Shown in pieces: positions 46,754-55,170 of a stretch of DNA of 64,000 nt (positions are counted from its first letter, which is position 1; the number at the start of each line of letters is the position of its first letter). Origin of the DNA: Perspicuibacillus lycopersici (GTDB lineage: Bacteria; Bacillota; Bacilli; Bacillales; Caldibacillaceae); NCBI RefSeq assembly GCF_025660475.1, contig NZ_JAOUSF010000003.1:310001-374000 (forward strand), written 5' to 3'. Below the pieces are notes generated by a model. The model did no database searches and was not told where the DNA came from. It saw only the letters and a list, made by a program, of their open reading frames with translations. The position numbers were made by a program, and so were the translations under genes.

Positions 46754-47813
46754 TATCTAACACCCATCTTTCATATTCTGTTTCTTTAATAAAACCAAGT
46801 GCTATTCCTTTCGATATTACTTGCTTTAACGTTGGATATTTCCTCTGCATCGTATATCCTTTTAATTCCATTAATGCCTCTTGAAGCGCACTTCCATATA
46901 AAATTTCATAAACAGCTGCCCGATTTTCCTTATGATGAGAACAATAAATAGGACAGTCCTCCGATAAACAATACGGACAGAGTACCTCTACTAGTCGTTG
47001 GGCGGTGATAGCTACAAGTGTTTGCTCCATTTCACTCCAATTCACACCAAATTCCATAAGACGATATAATGCCCCCTTCGCATTTCTCGTATGCATTGTC
47101 GTTAATACTAAATGTCCTGTCAACGAAGCCCGCACTGCAATCTTTGCGGTTTCACTATCACGGATTTCTCCAACCATAATGATATCAGGGTCATGTCGTA
47201 AAATTGCTTTTAAGCCTGTACTGTACGTAATACCTGCCTTTTCATTCACTTGGACTTGTAGTAGATCTTCGCTACTCTTTTCTACTGGATCCTCTAATGT
47301 AATCACATTTCGGCCATGAAATTTGGTGGAATGTTGCAGTAACGAATATAAGGTGGTAGTTTTCCCAGACCCGGTCGGTCCAGTAAATATAATTAATCCA
47401 TGGGAAAACTTAATCATCGATAATAATATTCTAGTAGATTTAGGAAATAGCGATAGGCGGTGAAACGGAATATAATCTTCCTGCGGTAAAATACGGATTA
47501 CTAAGCTTTCGGAATACGTAGATGGTAATGTGGATAAGCGCAAACCAATTATTTGCTTATCTACTTCTATGGAAAACGATCCATTTTGTGGTCTTCGCTT
47601 TTCTCCAATATCCATCGAAGCTTGGAATTTTAAATAAGAAATTAATCGCTCAGATTCTTCTAGTGTTAAATTAATTTTTGGAATAAGTTTATAGGTTAGA
47701 CGAAAAAGAACTTGGGAATGTTCTGCCTTAGGGAGGATATGAATATCTGTTGCACGGGAGACTACTGCCTGCTTTATTATTGTTTCAGCCATGTTTTCAA
47801 TAGTGGAAGACAC
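46725..47813 (-). CDS. comGA: Competence traffic ATPase ComGA
   Basis: A PilB/GspE-like ATPase that powers pseudopilus assembly. The protein (about 362 aa) has Walker A GPTGSGKTTTLYS, the Asp box 'TLEDPVEKSSEDLLQVQVNE', Walker B 'ILRHDPDIIMVGEIRDSETA', and a His box (TTMHTRNAKGA). A Cys-rich stretch (CPYC...CPIYC) probably binds zinc. The GTG at 47813 lies 13 nt after GGAG; a GTG at 47825 is alternative. No clear ComK boxes (paired AAAAN5TTTT) were seen in the upstream 200 nt. Confidence 0.93.
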   Translation of the reverse strand: MSSTIENMAETIIKQAVVSRATDIHILPKAEHSQVLFRLTYKLIPKINLTLEESERLISYLKFQASMDIGEKRRPQNGSFSIEVDKQIIGLRLSTLPSTYSESLVIRILPQEDYIPFHRLSLFPKSTRILLSMIKFSHGLIIFTGPTGSGKTTTLYSLLQHSTKFHGRNVITLEDPVEKSSEDLLQVQVNEKAGITYSTGLKAILRHDPDIIMVGEIRDSETAKIAVRASLTGHLVLTTMHTRNAKGALYRLMEFGVNWSEMEQTLVAITAQRLVEVLCPYCLSEDCPIYCSHHKENRAAVYEILYGSALQEALMELKGYTMQRKYPTLKQVISKGIALGFIKETEYERWVLDSAQETLEYT

Positions 47814-48030
47814 TACATAAACCACACTCCTTTATGCTCTACTTCTATATATTAAATATTCGACGCATATAGATAAACTCCTTCTCCTCCGATAATTTTT
47901 TTAATCATTGGTTGATAGGTCACTGTAAGTTTGTGAAAATGTGAACAAATTCCAACAATCCCCTACATATCAACATTTATACTCCTTCTCGTACTATAAT
48001 ATAGTAAAACAGGTAAACGAGGTGAATATA

Positions 48031-48741
48031 GTGGAACAAGAACTAACATTAAAAATTACAAATGTATTAGCTGATCCTACTAGATATTCAATTTATCAAT
48101 ATGTAAGCAATAACCATCGTAATGTATCCGTACAAGACATAGCAGAGGAATTTCATATCCATCCAAATGTTGCCCGACTACATTTATCAAAATTAGAGGA
48201 TGTCGGGATGCTCCGTAGTGAAAATCAAAAAACTGGTAAAGGTGGAAGACCTAGTCGACTGTATCGCCTATCTGATGAAGTAGTTGAACTAAACTTCCCA
48301 TTTCGCGATTATCGTTTATTAGCAAAAATCGCGCTTGAAACGATGGTCTGTTTAGGTCCAGCTGCGTCCAATGCATTATATGAAACTGGAAAACGCTACG
48401 GCTTGGAAATTATGGGAAACCTGTTAGTAAAACGTAATATCAATAAAGACCAGCTTAGCTTTAACCAAAAAGTGGAGCTGCTAAAAACAAGTTCTTCTAT
48501 GCTTGGTTTAAATCCAGATATTTATATTAAGGAAGATAATCACAAGCTATTCTTTCAAATATTTAACTGTCCATTTAAAGAAGTCGCTAGCCAGCAGAAA
48601 GACATTACCTGCGACCTACATATTGCATTTTTAAAGGGGCTTGTGGAAGCGTTATTTGATAATCCATTTATTTTAACAAACGTCCAAAATATGATGGACG
48701 GGTGCCTTTCCTGTGCATATCACCTAAATATTTCGAATTAA
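48031..48741 (+). CDS. Winged-helix transcriptional regulator with four C-terminal cysteines
   Basis: A 236-aa protein with an N-terminal ArsR/COG2345-like winged helix ('VLADPTRYSIYQYVSNNH', 'NVSVQDIAEEFHIHPNVARL', 'KTGKGGRPSRLYRL') and an effector domain with Cys180, Cys194, Cys225 and Cys228 (NCPF, TC, GCLSC). That pattern suggests a metal or iron-sulfur cluster, similar in kind to SufR, though the spacing differs. GTG is supported by GAGGTG 6 nt upstream; an upstream frame adds 30 unsupported residues. It diverges from comGA and precedes yqgY. Target genes are unknown. Confidence 0.8.
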   Translation: MEQELTLKITNVLADPTRYSIYQYVSNNHRNVSVQDIAEEFHIHPNVARLHLSKLEDVGMLRSENQKTGKGGRPSRLYRLSDEVVELNFPFRDYRLLAKIALETMVCLGPAASNALYETGKRYGLEIMGNLLVKRNINKDQLSFNQKVELLKTSSSMLGLNPDIYIKEDNHKLFFQIFNCPFKEVASQQKDITCDLHIAFLKGLVEALFDNPFILTNVQNMMDGCLSCAYHLNISN

Positions 48742-48824
48742 TTGATGGAAATGTTTACATTTGTATATACTATTATTATAATGATGGTAGATGTATTTCA
48801 AATCAACAAAGGGGGTAATACATA

Positions 48825-49073
48825 GTGGATCGGATGTTTCGAGTCTTATCCTTTTGGACAGCTATTTTTAGTGTCATGTTTTTTGTGGGTGGAGAGGAAT
48901 TAAATGTTTTAGCATTGTTATTTTTAGCGCAAACAGGATTTTTCTTATTACTTGGCTATTTACGTTTATCAGAAAGAATGTATATGTATATTTTTGGTGC
49001 ATATTTAACCATCTTTTTCGTAGGTTTCACCTACTATACAACATTCCATATGACTCCTGGCGTTAGCCATTAA
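48825..49073 (+). CDS. yqgY: YqgY-like DUF2626 membrane protein
   Basis: An 82-aa protein with three short hydrophobic helices, starting MDRMFRVLSFWTAIFSVMFF as in B. subtilis YqgY (DUF2626). The GTG has GGGGG 9 nt upstream. Its function is unknown. A good terminator follows directly. Confidence 0.83.
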   Translation: MDRMFRVLSFWTAIFSVMFFVGGEELNVLALLFLAQTGFFLLLGYLRLSERMYMYIFGAYLTIFFVGFTYYTTFHMTPGVSH

Positions 49074-49095
49074 TAAAGCGAAATAGAGTTTATCA

Positions 49096-49130
49096 GACGA
49101 CGACCGTACCATTTTCGGTTGTCGTCTTTA
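49096..49130 (+). terminator. Intrinsic terminator after yqgY
   Basis: GACGACGACCG pairs with CGGTTGTCGTC (11 bp with one G-T) around a 9-nt loop, followed by TTTACTTT. Confidence 0.75.
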
Positions 49131-49199
49131 CTTTATATGAAACTTTTTTATTCGTTTTTCGTACTACTAGAAGAGAAGTTAAGAGAAAGTAGGGATACC

Positions 49200-50138
49200 A
49201 TGGCAAATAGTGCATTAGAGGTACAAGCATTAAGCAAACGAATTGGCAATAAACTGATTGTTGACGGGGTTAGCTTTCAAATTCAAAAGGGAGAAATTTT
49301 TGGCTTACTTGGTCCAAATGGTGCTGGTAAAACAACAATTATTCGAATGATTGTAAGCTTAATCAATCGAACTGGTGGTAAAGTTTTTATCGATGGCACT
49401 GACATTGATAGCAATTTTTCAGAGGCAATGAATAAACTTGGAGCAATCGTAGAAAATCCTGAATTTTATAAATACATGACCGGGTACCAAAATTTAAAAC
49501 ATTATGCCCGCATGTCTCTATCTCCAATCTCTCAGGAAAGAATTGATGAGATTGTTAAATTAGTTGATTTAGAAAACGCAATTCATCAGAAGGTGAAAAC
49601 TTATTCCCTTGGAATGAGACAAAGACTAGGTGTTGCTCAAGCCTTATTACATAACCCTTCCATAATTATATTAGATGAGCCTACGAATGGTTTGGATCCT
49701 CAAGGCATTCGAGAGTTCCGTCAGCATCTTCGTACACTTGCGGACCAAGGAATTGCTGTGTTAATATCCAGCCATTTGCTTTCAGAAATCGAATTAATGT
49801 GTGATCGTTATGTCATAATCGAAAAAGGAAAGCTAATCCACTCTGCTTCTATTCATGAGGGCAATGATGTGGAACAAGAACAACTAAGAGAAGTTATATT
49901 TACCGTAAATAGTTCAGAAACAGCAATAAAATTATTAAAGAACCTTTCCATTTCCAATGTTGTGAAAAAAAGTGAACAGAGTATTATGCTAATGCTCCCG
50001 TATGAGGAAATTGCAAAAATTAATGCGCACCTTGTAAAAAACGAAATTGCTATTTCCGAAATTACCGTAACAAGAAAAACATTAGAGGATCGATTTATAG
50101 AAATTACGAATCAGCAAGAAGAAATGGCGGTGAAATAA
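49200..50138 (+). CDS. ABC transporter ATP-binding protein (BcrA type)
   Basis: ATPase of an ABC-2 exporter. The 312-aa protein has Walker A GPNGAGKTT, signature YSLGMRQRLGVAQALL, Walker B IIILDEPTNGLDP, and an H-loop (SSHLLSE). The C-terminal 80 residues follow the BcrA/CcmA pattern of bacitracin-type self-protection or drug transporters. The start ATG has AGGGAT 5 nt upstream; a longer frame starting at 49119 overlaps the yqgY terminator and is rejected. The permease starts 1 nt after it. Substrate is unknown. Confidence 0.88.
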   Translation: MANSALEVQALSKRIGNKLIVDGVSFQIQKGEIFGLLGPNGAGKTTIIRMIVSLINRTGGKVFIDGTDIDSNFSEAMNKLGAIVENPEFYKYMTGYQNLKHYARMSLSPISQERIDEIVKLVDLENAIHQKVKTYSLGMRQRLGVAQALLHNPSIIILDEPTNGLDPQGIREFRQHLRTLADQGIAVLISSHLLSEIELMCDRYVIIEKGKLIHSASIHEGNDVEQEQLREVIFTVNSSETAIKLLKNLSISNVVKKSEQSIMLMLPYEEIAKINAHLVKNEIAISEITVTRKTLEDRFIEITNQQEEMAVK

Positions 50139-50139
50139 A

Positions 50140-50997
50140 ATGATAAAATTAATTAAAAATGAATGGATTAAAATATTTGCAAGAAAATCTTCCTATGTAT
50201 ACCTTATCTTACTAGTTGTTTTCCTTTTCATTGGGGCATTTGCTTACGATAAACTATTCCATGTGATTGGCGGAGCAATGACTGAAGTAGCAGCAGATGG
50301 CAGTAGTACTGCTACAGAGGAGCAGCCATCCGTTTGGAATTTTTTAAATACCGTTGTGCTTGGCATTACATCCTTTGTTACCTTATTTAGTGTTATTGTC
50401 GTAAGTCAAAATATATCTGCGGAATTTGGTGATGGAACGATTAAGCAACTGTTAATTCGTCCGTATAAACGCTGGAAAATATTATTATCCAAATACTTTG
50501 CAGTAAATCTTTATTCTCTTCTATTGCTTATCGGACTAGTTGCTTTTGGGTTTATAATTGGTAGCATCTTCTTTGGAACGGGTGGTTTTCATAAGGAAAT
50601 TGTTACTGGTGGCTTGTTCTCTGATGCCGTAAAAACAACAACGGAAGGTGGACAATTCATTCAAACGTTCATCTATTATTTACCTGGCTTAATTTTGATT
50701 AATACGATATCTTTTATGCTGTCCACACTATTTAAAAATCAAGCATTAGCTGTAGGTGTCGGGATATTTGTATTATTTATTAGCTCCACTTTATCAGGTA
50801 TTTTCACCATGTTACTTGACCGATACGAATGGTTTAAATATTTAATTTTTCCTAACTTAGATTTAACCATTTATACCTATGACGATACGGTCAATGGAAT
50901 GACTGTTGGATTTTCCTTTACTGTAATGGTCGTATACTATTTATTATTTATGATTATTACTTTTTATTCTTTTCAAAAGAGAGATATTGTTGCATGA
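50140..50997 (+). CDS. ABC-2 type transporter permease
   Basis: A 285-aa membrane protein with six predicted helices (about 17-38, 70-90, 113-137, 181-200, 206-230, 258-279), the first followed by a long outer loop, as in BcrB/ABC-2 permeases. The 'EFGDGTIKQLLIRPYKRWKI' segment is typical. It is coupled to the ATPase gene. Together they form a two-gene exporter inserted between yqgY and yqgX relative to B. subtilis. Confidence 0.88.
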   Translation: MIKLIKNEWIKIFARKSSYVYLILLVVFLFIGAFAYDKLFHVIGGAMTEVAADGSSTATEEQPSVWNFLNTVVLGITSFVTLFSVIVVSQNISAEFGDGTIKQLLIRPYKRWKILLSKYFAVNLYSLLLLIGLVAFGFIIGSIFFGTGGFHKEIVTGGLFSDAVKTTTEGGQFIQTFIYYLPGLILINTISFMLSTLFKNQALAVGVGIFVLFISSTLSGIFTMLLDRYEWFKYLIFPNLDLTIYTYDDTVNGMTVGFSFTVMVVYYLLFMIITFYSFQKRDIVA

Positions 50998-51017
50998 GGC
51001 TCGAATTATCGAGCCTC
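50996..51017 (+). terminator. Hairpin after the ABC permease
   Basis: GAGGCTCGA pairs perfectly with TCGAGCCTC around a 4-nt loop, beginning at the stop codon. There is no T run, so termination is uncertain. Confidence 0.4.
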
Positions 51018-51063
51018 TCAGGCTGTTGACAAACGCTCGCTTTCTTCGCGTTGCTTCGCCTTA

Positions 51064-51095
51064 TCCGGTGCTCATTACCTACTATGTATTCAATC
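51064..51095 (+). repeat. Possible degenerate copy of the dispersed repeat
   Basis: CTCATTACCTACTATG followed by TATTCAATCTGC resembles the 3' part of the copy at 54887 and its tail. The 5' part is not recognisable. It lies next to a locally GC-rich stretch (51016-51075). Confidence 0.3.
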
Positions 51096-51146
51096 TGCGG
51101 TCTTTTTAGAATAAGTAATAATCTATACAAAAACTGCCTTTGTAAA

Positions 51147-51776
51147 TTACGCTCTCAAAAATGGATTACTTTGCTTTTCTCTAGCAATGGTTGTTTTTGG
51201 ACCATGTCCTGGTAAAACAATTGTTTCTTCTGGTAAAGCGAATAATGTTTCTTTAATAGTGGAGAGTAATTGCTGCTGATTTCCCCCAGGTAAATCTGTT
51301 CTACCAATTCCCCCATAAAATAAAGCATCTCCTGAAACAATAAATTGCACAGCTTCTACATAATAGGAAACACTTCCTGGTGAATGACCAGGAGTTTCAA
51401 ATATTGTGAAGGAAAACTCGTCAATCGTTAATTTTCCAGCACCAGATATTTCAAAGTCTGCTGGTTTTATTTGCATTGGTTCATCTGGGAAAAAGAAAGT
51501 CGATGCATTCAATGAGGAATTTGATAGCCAGTCTCTTTCCTTTTTATGAATATATACTGGTATGCTATATTTCTCGCGCAAAAAATCTACTGCCCCGATA
51601 TGATCAAAATGTCCATGTGTTAAAAGAATTGCGATAGGTCGTAAGCCTTTTTCTTGAAGGATCTGTGCAAGCTTCTCCCCTTCTGCACCTGGATCAATGA
51701 TAATGCATTTTGAATCAATGGATAAACAATAACAATTCGTTTGCACCCTACCTAAGGGAATTTGTTCCCATTTCAT
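51147..51776 (-). CDS. yqgX: Metallo-beta-lactamase-fold hydrolase (YqgX)
   Basis: A glyoxalase II-like hydrolase, about 209 aa, with the metal-binding THGHFDHIG, a second His in 'ETPGHSPGSVSYY', Asp in 'VSGDALFYGGIGRTD' and His in 'LPGHGPKTTI'. It lacks the C-terminal domain of classical glyoxalase II, as does B. subtilis YqgX. The ATG was chosen with AGGAG about 9 nt upstream; a GTG three codons earlier is possible. Its location matches yqgX. Confidence 0.88.
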   Translation of the reverse strand: MKWEQIPLGRVQTNCYCLSIDSKCIIIDPGAEGEKLAQILQEKGLRPIAILLTHGHFDHIGAVDFLREKYSIPVYIHKKERDWLSNSSLNASTFFFPDEPMQIKPADFEISGAGKLTIDEFSFTIFETPGHSPGSVSYYVEAVQFIVSGDALFYGGIGRTDLPGGNQQQLLSTIKETLFALPEETIVLPGHGPKTTIAREKQSNPFLRA

Positions 51777-51982
51777 ACTTCTCACTCCTAATTTTTTATA
51801 AATTATATTTTACAGAAGATAATAAAATTAACAAATCATATGCAAAAATGACAAAGGAGTTCCCCTCGTATAGATGACAAACACTCGACAAATATTAGAA
51901 AAACCGCTAAAATAATAATGGGATGAATTTTCTAATACTTAAGGTAAATGTGTAAATTGACTACATACAAGGGGGCATAATA

Positions 51983-52153
51983 ATGGGTACTGTTATTATC
52001 ACTGGCTTAATTACGATTTTGGCTTTATTTGCTATAGTTTCTTGCTTAAAAAATAAAAATTTCCTCGGATTAGTTTTATCCATTGCAACAGTTGGTGTTT
52101 TTGGATTCTTTACGGTAATGACGATCATATTTCAAGGGTTTCCAGAGGCATAA
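51983..52153 (+). CDS. yqgW: YqgW-like DUF2759 small membrane protein
   Basis: A 56-aa protein with two hydrophobic helices (VIITGLITILALFAIVSCL and about residues 29-50) separated by KNKN. GGGGG lies 7 nt before the ATG. Size and position between yqgX and yqgU match B. subtilis YqgW (DUF2759). Function unknown. It is followed by a strong terminator. Confidence 0.75.
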   Translation: MGTVIITGLITILALFAIVSCLKNKNFLGLVLSIATVGVFGFFTVMTIIFQGFPEA

Positions 52154-52195
52154 ACAAAGAGACAGCTACTTAAAAATAGTAGCTGTCTCTTTGTT
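52153..52195. terminator. Bidirectional terminator between yqgW and yqgU
   Basis: A 17-bp stem (ACAAAGAGACAGCTACT with its complement) around a 7-nt loop starts at the yqgW stop codon. It also lies just beyond the end of yqgU on the minus strand. T tracts are short on both sides. Confidence 0.75.
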
Positions 52196-52203
52196 ATTAA
52201 TAC

Positions 52204-53346
52204 TTACTTAAAAAGGAGAAATTCCTTCATTTCTTTATCATGAACTAGTACGATTTGCTCCAATTGATAACCAACTAAACAATATTTCCCGTCAGGTGAG
52301 CAACTTAAAGGTGCATTATCAATCGATTCCATAATCACCTCTGATTGTTCATTAGCTATATTTCTCGCTACTAATCGGAATCCTCCTGCATATTCATCAG
52401 ATAGTCCACTCGTATTTGGTTCAATTACCATAAAGGTAGTTTCTGTTGGAACCCAATCGAAATAAGGGATTTGCCAGCCAGAATATTTCCGTAAATGAGG
52501 AATTTCGAAAGTGTATAGTGGGTGAAGTTCACTATCAAGAAATTGAAATTCAGCTGAATCCTCATCTTCTTCACTTACACTAATAGTCATCATTACATTT
52601 TTCCAGCTGAATAAGTGGTAAAATTGTTTATTAGGAAATAATTCTTCTTCTCTATCCCCTTTTCTTACAACAGGAGCTGTCGTACTTGGACTATCAGTAT
52701 CCCAATTTAAATATACGAAATCTGTATCATTTAGCCAGAGAATAAATGGTTGCGGGAATTGCATTTGTTGCATTTCCTTTTCATCTGTATTCAAAAGGAA
52801 TGTAGCAAAAGACCAATCTTGATAAAAGGCAGTTACGATAAGCTTTGATTCATCATTCCCATTCCACTCGTAAGAAATTTCCGCTGATTCGATCGTTGTT
52901 TCGTAAATACTTTCCCACGTATCTAATTGATAAATATTTATTTGCGCCTCGTAAGCACTAGGTGCAGTATGAATTAATAATTGCTCCTTGGCTGGACTTA
53001 TTTCTGCAGTAATGATTGACTGTGCTAGAGATAAGCGCTCCAGCTTTTCTCCAGTTTTTACATTATAAGATGAGACAACAGACTTTCCATCAATAGATTC
53101 ATATAATAGAATTTCTTCATTATTTAACCAGCCAATAATAAAACGAAACGACTGTTGATCTACTTCTAGTGGCATAAATGTCGTGCTATTTTCCATCGCT
53201 GGACTCTTTTGGAGATTGTTTGCCACCTCTGGTCTGCTGCCATGTAGGGTAATGGATCGCTGCTTCTCTTCTAATTGGCCAGTTTGACAACCAGTTAATA
53301 GGATGATAAAAATACACAACGTCATCCATAATCTTGTATTTCTCAT
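52204..53346 (-). CDS. yqgU: Lipoprotein YqgU
   Basis: A 380-aa secreted lipoprotein: signal peptide LWMTLCIFIILLTGC with the lipobox LTGC (Cys about 20). The remainder has repeated Trp/Asp-rich blades (for example 'GWLNNEEILLYESIDG', 'SPAKEQLLIHTA', 'SCSPDGKYCLVG'), suggesting a beta-propeller. In B. subtilis yqgU is in the same place; the role is not established. It converges on yqgW. Confidence 0.8.
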   Translation of the reverse strand: MRNTRLWMTLCIFIILLTGCQTGQLEEKQRSITLHGSRPEVANNLQKSPAMENSTTFMPLEVDQQSFRFIIGWLNNEEILLYESIDGKSVVSSYNVKTGEKLERLSLAQSIITAEISPAKEQLLIHTAPSAYEAQINIYQLDTWESIYETTIESAEISYEWNGNDESKLIVTAFYQDWSFATFLLNTDEKEMQQMQFPQPFILWLNDTDFVYLNWDTDSPSTTAPVVRKGDREEELFPNKQFYHLFSWKNVMMTISVSEEDEDSAEFQFLDSELHPLYTFEIPHLRKYSGWQIPYFDWVPTETTFMVIEPNTSGLSDEYAGGFRLVARNIANEQSEVIMESIDNAPLSCSPDGKYCLVGYQLEQIVLVHDKEMKEFLLFK

Positions 53347-53504
53347 TGATCCATTACCTCTCCCTCATTTTTTGTATATATATATTAGACGGTTAAATTA
53401 CAAAAATGTTTCATTTATTTCAATATTTATTAGCTTTTGTTAAATAACTAGAATAATACGAAACTTTTCGTTCTCCTGTATTGCATTTTCAATAAAATAG
53501 AGCA

Positions 53505-53540
53505 AAAGAAAAAGCCAAAATAGGCTTTTTCTTTTTAACA
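53505..53540 (-). terminator. Terminator after yqgT
   Basis: AAAGAAAAAGCC pairs with GGCTTTTTCTTT around a 6-nt loop, flanked by T-rich sequence on either strand. It lies about 85 nt past the yqgT stop. Confidence 0.6.
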
Positions 53541-53621
53541 TCTATCAATAATAGCACTTATTAATAAAAATGGAAGTAAAAGAAATCGTGTACAATAAAT
53601 TTTTTTGATGTCTTAATTTCC

Positions 53622-54809
53622 TTATAAATATAAAGCTACGAGAAAAACCCCGAGCATTTCTTCGTAAATCGCTGGAAATTGTTCTATCGGTAAAGGATTT
53701 ACTCCGGTACCTAACTCAAATGTAAAACCAGGACGCTGATATATATAAATAAACCAATCTTTATAGCCAGCATGACTATCTATATATTGAACAGGTAAGT
53801 AGCCGCTTACCCTTGCAAATTCACTAGCTAAAGCGGTAGATTCAGGCGGCTCTAATCCTTCATATCCCCAATAAAATTCCCTTCCCTGTGTATGAAGTGC
53901 TAATACACTTTCAAATTGCTTCTTTTGTGCAAGTGCTGCCATTGCAATCGCCTCTGGTTCTGTCAGTGGTGCATCACCAGGAAAGTCTCTTGGCGCTGGA
54001 CTCTTCGGCTCTTTTCGCTCTTTTTCAATTTCCCAGTTAGCTGGGTATTGATTATTTAAATCCACGCCACGAATATTTGCCTTCCATGCAGAAAAATCAT
54101 CACTACCATTATTAATTGCGAGCACTTCTGCTTTTCTTTCTTCTGGTGGTCCATTCAGGACAAGATCGACTCCATCTGGATTTACCATCGGGACAATGGA
54201 TAATGTATGTTTATTATATAGTGGTAGCGAAAAAACACCGCGAATTGGTGTTCCATTTACTAAAGAAAGTCCATAATCATTAATAAATTGCATGATTACA
54301 GGTGTCGTAATCCATTCATTTGCATGAAAGGAACCATTAACATGTATTACCCCCTCCCCTCTTCCTAATTCTATTTCGTATAGTGGTTTTCCTAGTACAC
54401 TATTGCCAACAATGTTTAATTGTAAAAATGGATAAAGGTCTACCAACTGCTGGATATCATTCTCCAGCTGTTGAAAATCATAATCCATGTTCCCATTTAC
54501 TATTCGTTCGACTATGCGAACAGGTATGACAATTTGCTGATTAATAGACAAAAGATTGGGGGCGATGCTCGGATTCATAATCAACAACGCCTCTAACGGA
54601 AGATTTCTACTTTGTGCAATCATCCATAATGTATCATTTTCTTTTACCGAATAATTTTCTGCTATATAACCCGGGATATTAATTTCTTGGCCAATTTGTA
54701 AGGATGTTGGTGTTACACCTGGATTAGAGTCTTCTATTAAAACTAATGGAATTTGAAATATTTGGCTATACGTCCAAAAGGAATCTCCTTTTCTTACTCG
54801 AACTCTCAT
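53622..54809 (-). CDS. yqgT: LysM-M14 peptidase, gamma-D-glutamyl-L-diamino acid endopeptidase type (YqgT)
   Basis: A 395-aa enzyme predicted to cleave peptidoglycan stem peptides. It has two LysM repeats (about 1-45 and 50-95, each with a 'DTLWMIAQ'-like core) and an M14 zinc carboxypeptidase domain with ligands in NGSFHANEWIT (HxxE), a His in 'LALHTQGREFYWG', and the catalytic Glu in 'FTFELGTG'. No signal peptide is visible, as for endopeptidase I of sporulating Bacillus, so action in the mother cell or spore is likely. The ATG follows AGGAGG; upstream residues are rejected. Confidence 0.9.
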   Translation of the reverse strand: MRVRVRKGDSFWTYSQIFQIPLVLIEDSNPGVTPTSLQIGQEINIPGYIAENYSVKENDTLWMIAQSRNLPLEALLIMNPSIAPNLLSINQQIVIPVRIVERIVNGNMDYDFQQLENDIQQLVDLYPFLQLNIVGNSVLGKPLYEIELGRGEGVIHVNGSFHANEWITTPVIMQFINDYGLSLVNGTPIRGVFSLPLYNKHTLSIVPMVNPDGVDLVLNGPPEERKAEVLAINNGSDDFSAWKANIRGVDLNNQYPANWEIEKERKEPKSPAPRDFPGDAPLTEPEAIAMAALAQKKQFESVLALHTQGREFYWGYEGLEPPESTALASEFARVSGYLPVQYIDSHAGYKDWFIYIYQRPGFTFELGTGVNPLPIEQFPAIYEEMLGVFLVALYL

Positions 54810-54886
54810 AAATTTCCTCCTAATCCACTCGTTTATCCTGAAAGCCATTTTCGTATTAATTAGAATCTCAAATAGTCCGATAATCT

Positions 54887-54924
54887 GAATACATTCCGCT
54901 ATTTCATGGAACCTACGTGTATTC
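54887..54924 (+). repeat. Copy 3 of the dispersed ~40-nt repeat
   Basis: It runs from GAATACATTCCGCTATTT to CCTACGTGTATTC, with inverted ends GAATACA/TGTATTC. It is followed by CATTTGCTCTGTAATTT, which almost matches the tail following the copy at 605-651. Confidence 0.55.
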
Positions 54925-55092
54925 CATTTGCTCTGTAATTTATATAATTTTTCTGGGCTCCATAACGAATACCATTTCTTTAGAATACAACTATACAGAT
55001 AGGTTAATGCCTATATAACATAATATATGAGAAAAATGTTTTATCTTGCCTGTACTCATCCGAATCCGGTTTCATTATTTACAAACGTGAAC

Positions 55093-55129
55093 AAAAAAAC
55101 CAGTAAAGAATTTTATCTTTACTGGTTTT
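55093..55129 (-). terminator. Intrinsic terminator after yqgS
   Basis: AAAACCAGTAAAG pairs with CTTTACTGGTTTT across an 8-nt loop, followed by TTTG on the minus strand; the stem's A tract adds further T. Confidence 0.8.
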
Positions 55130-55170
55130 CGCAGTATCTATAAATCTATTAATAAAAGAAGCTTTCCGAC

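Larger units (their letters stand above)
54810..55170. other. 361-nt intergenic stretch between yqgT and yqgS
   Basis: No gene was seen. It holds the dispersed repeat copy (54887-54924) with its conserved tail, and the yqgS terminator (55093-55129). The rest is AT-rich without a recognisable promoter pair. Confidence 0.6.

Noticed and set aside
47826..48030. ComK boxes upstream of comGA
   Set aside because: No pair of AAAAN5TTTT motifs with suitable spacing could be found.
51013..51115. Insertion sequence remnant after the ABC permease
   Set aside because: No transposase fragment or clear terminal repeats; described instead as a GC-rich stretch with a possible degenerate repeat.
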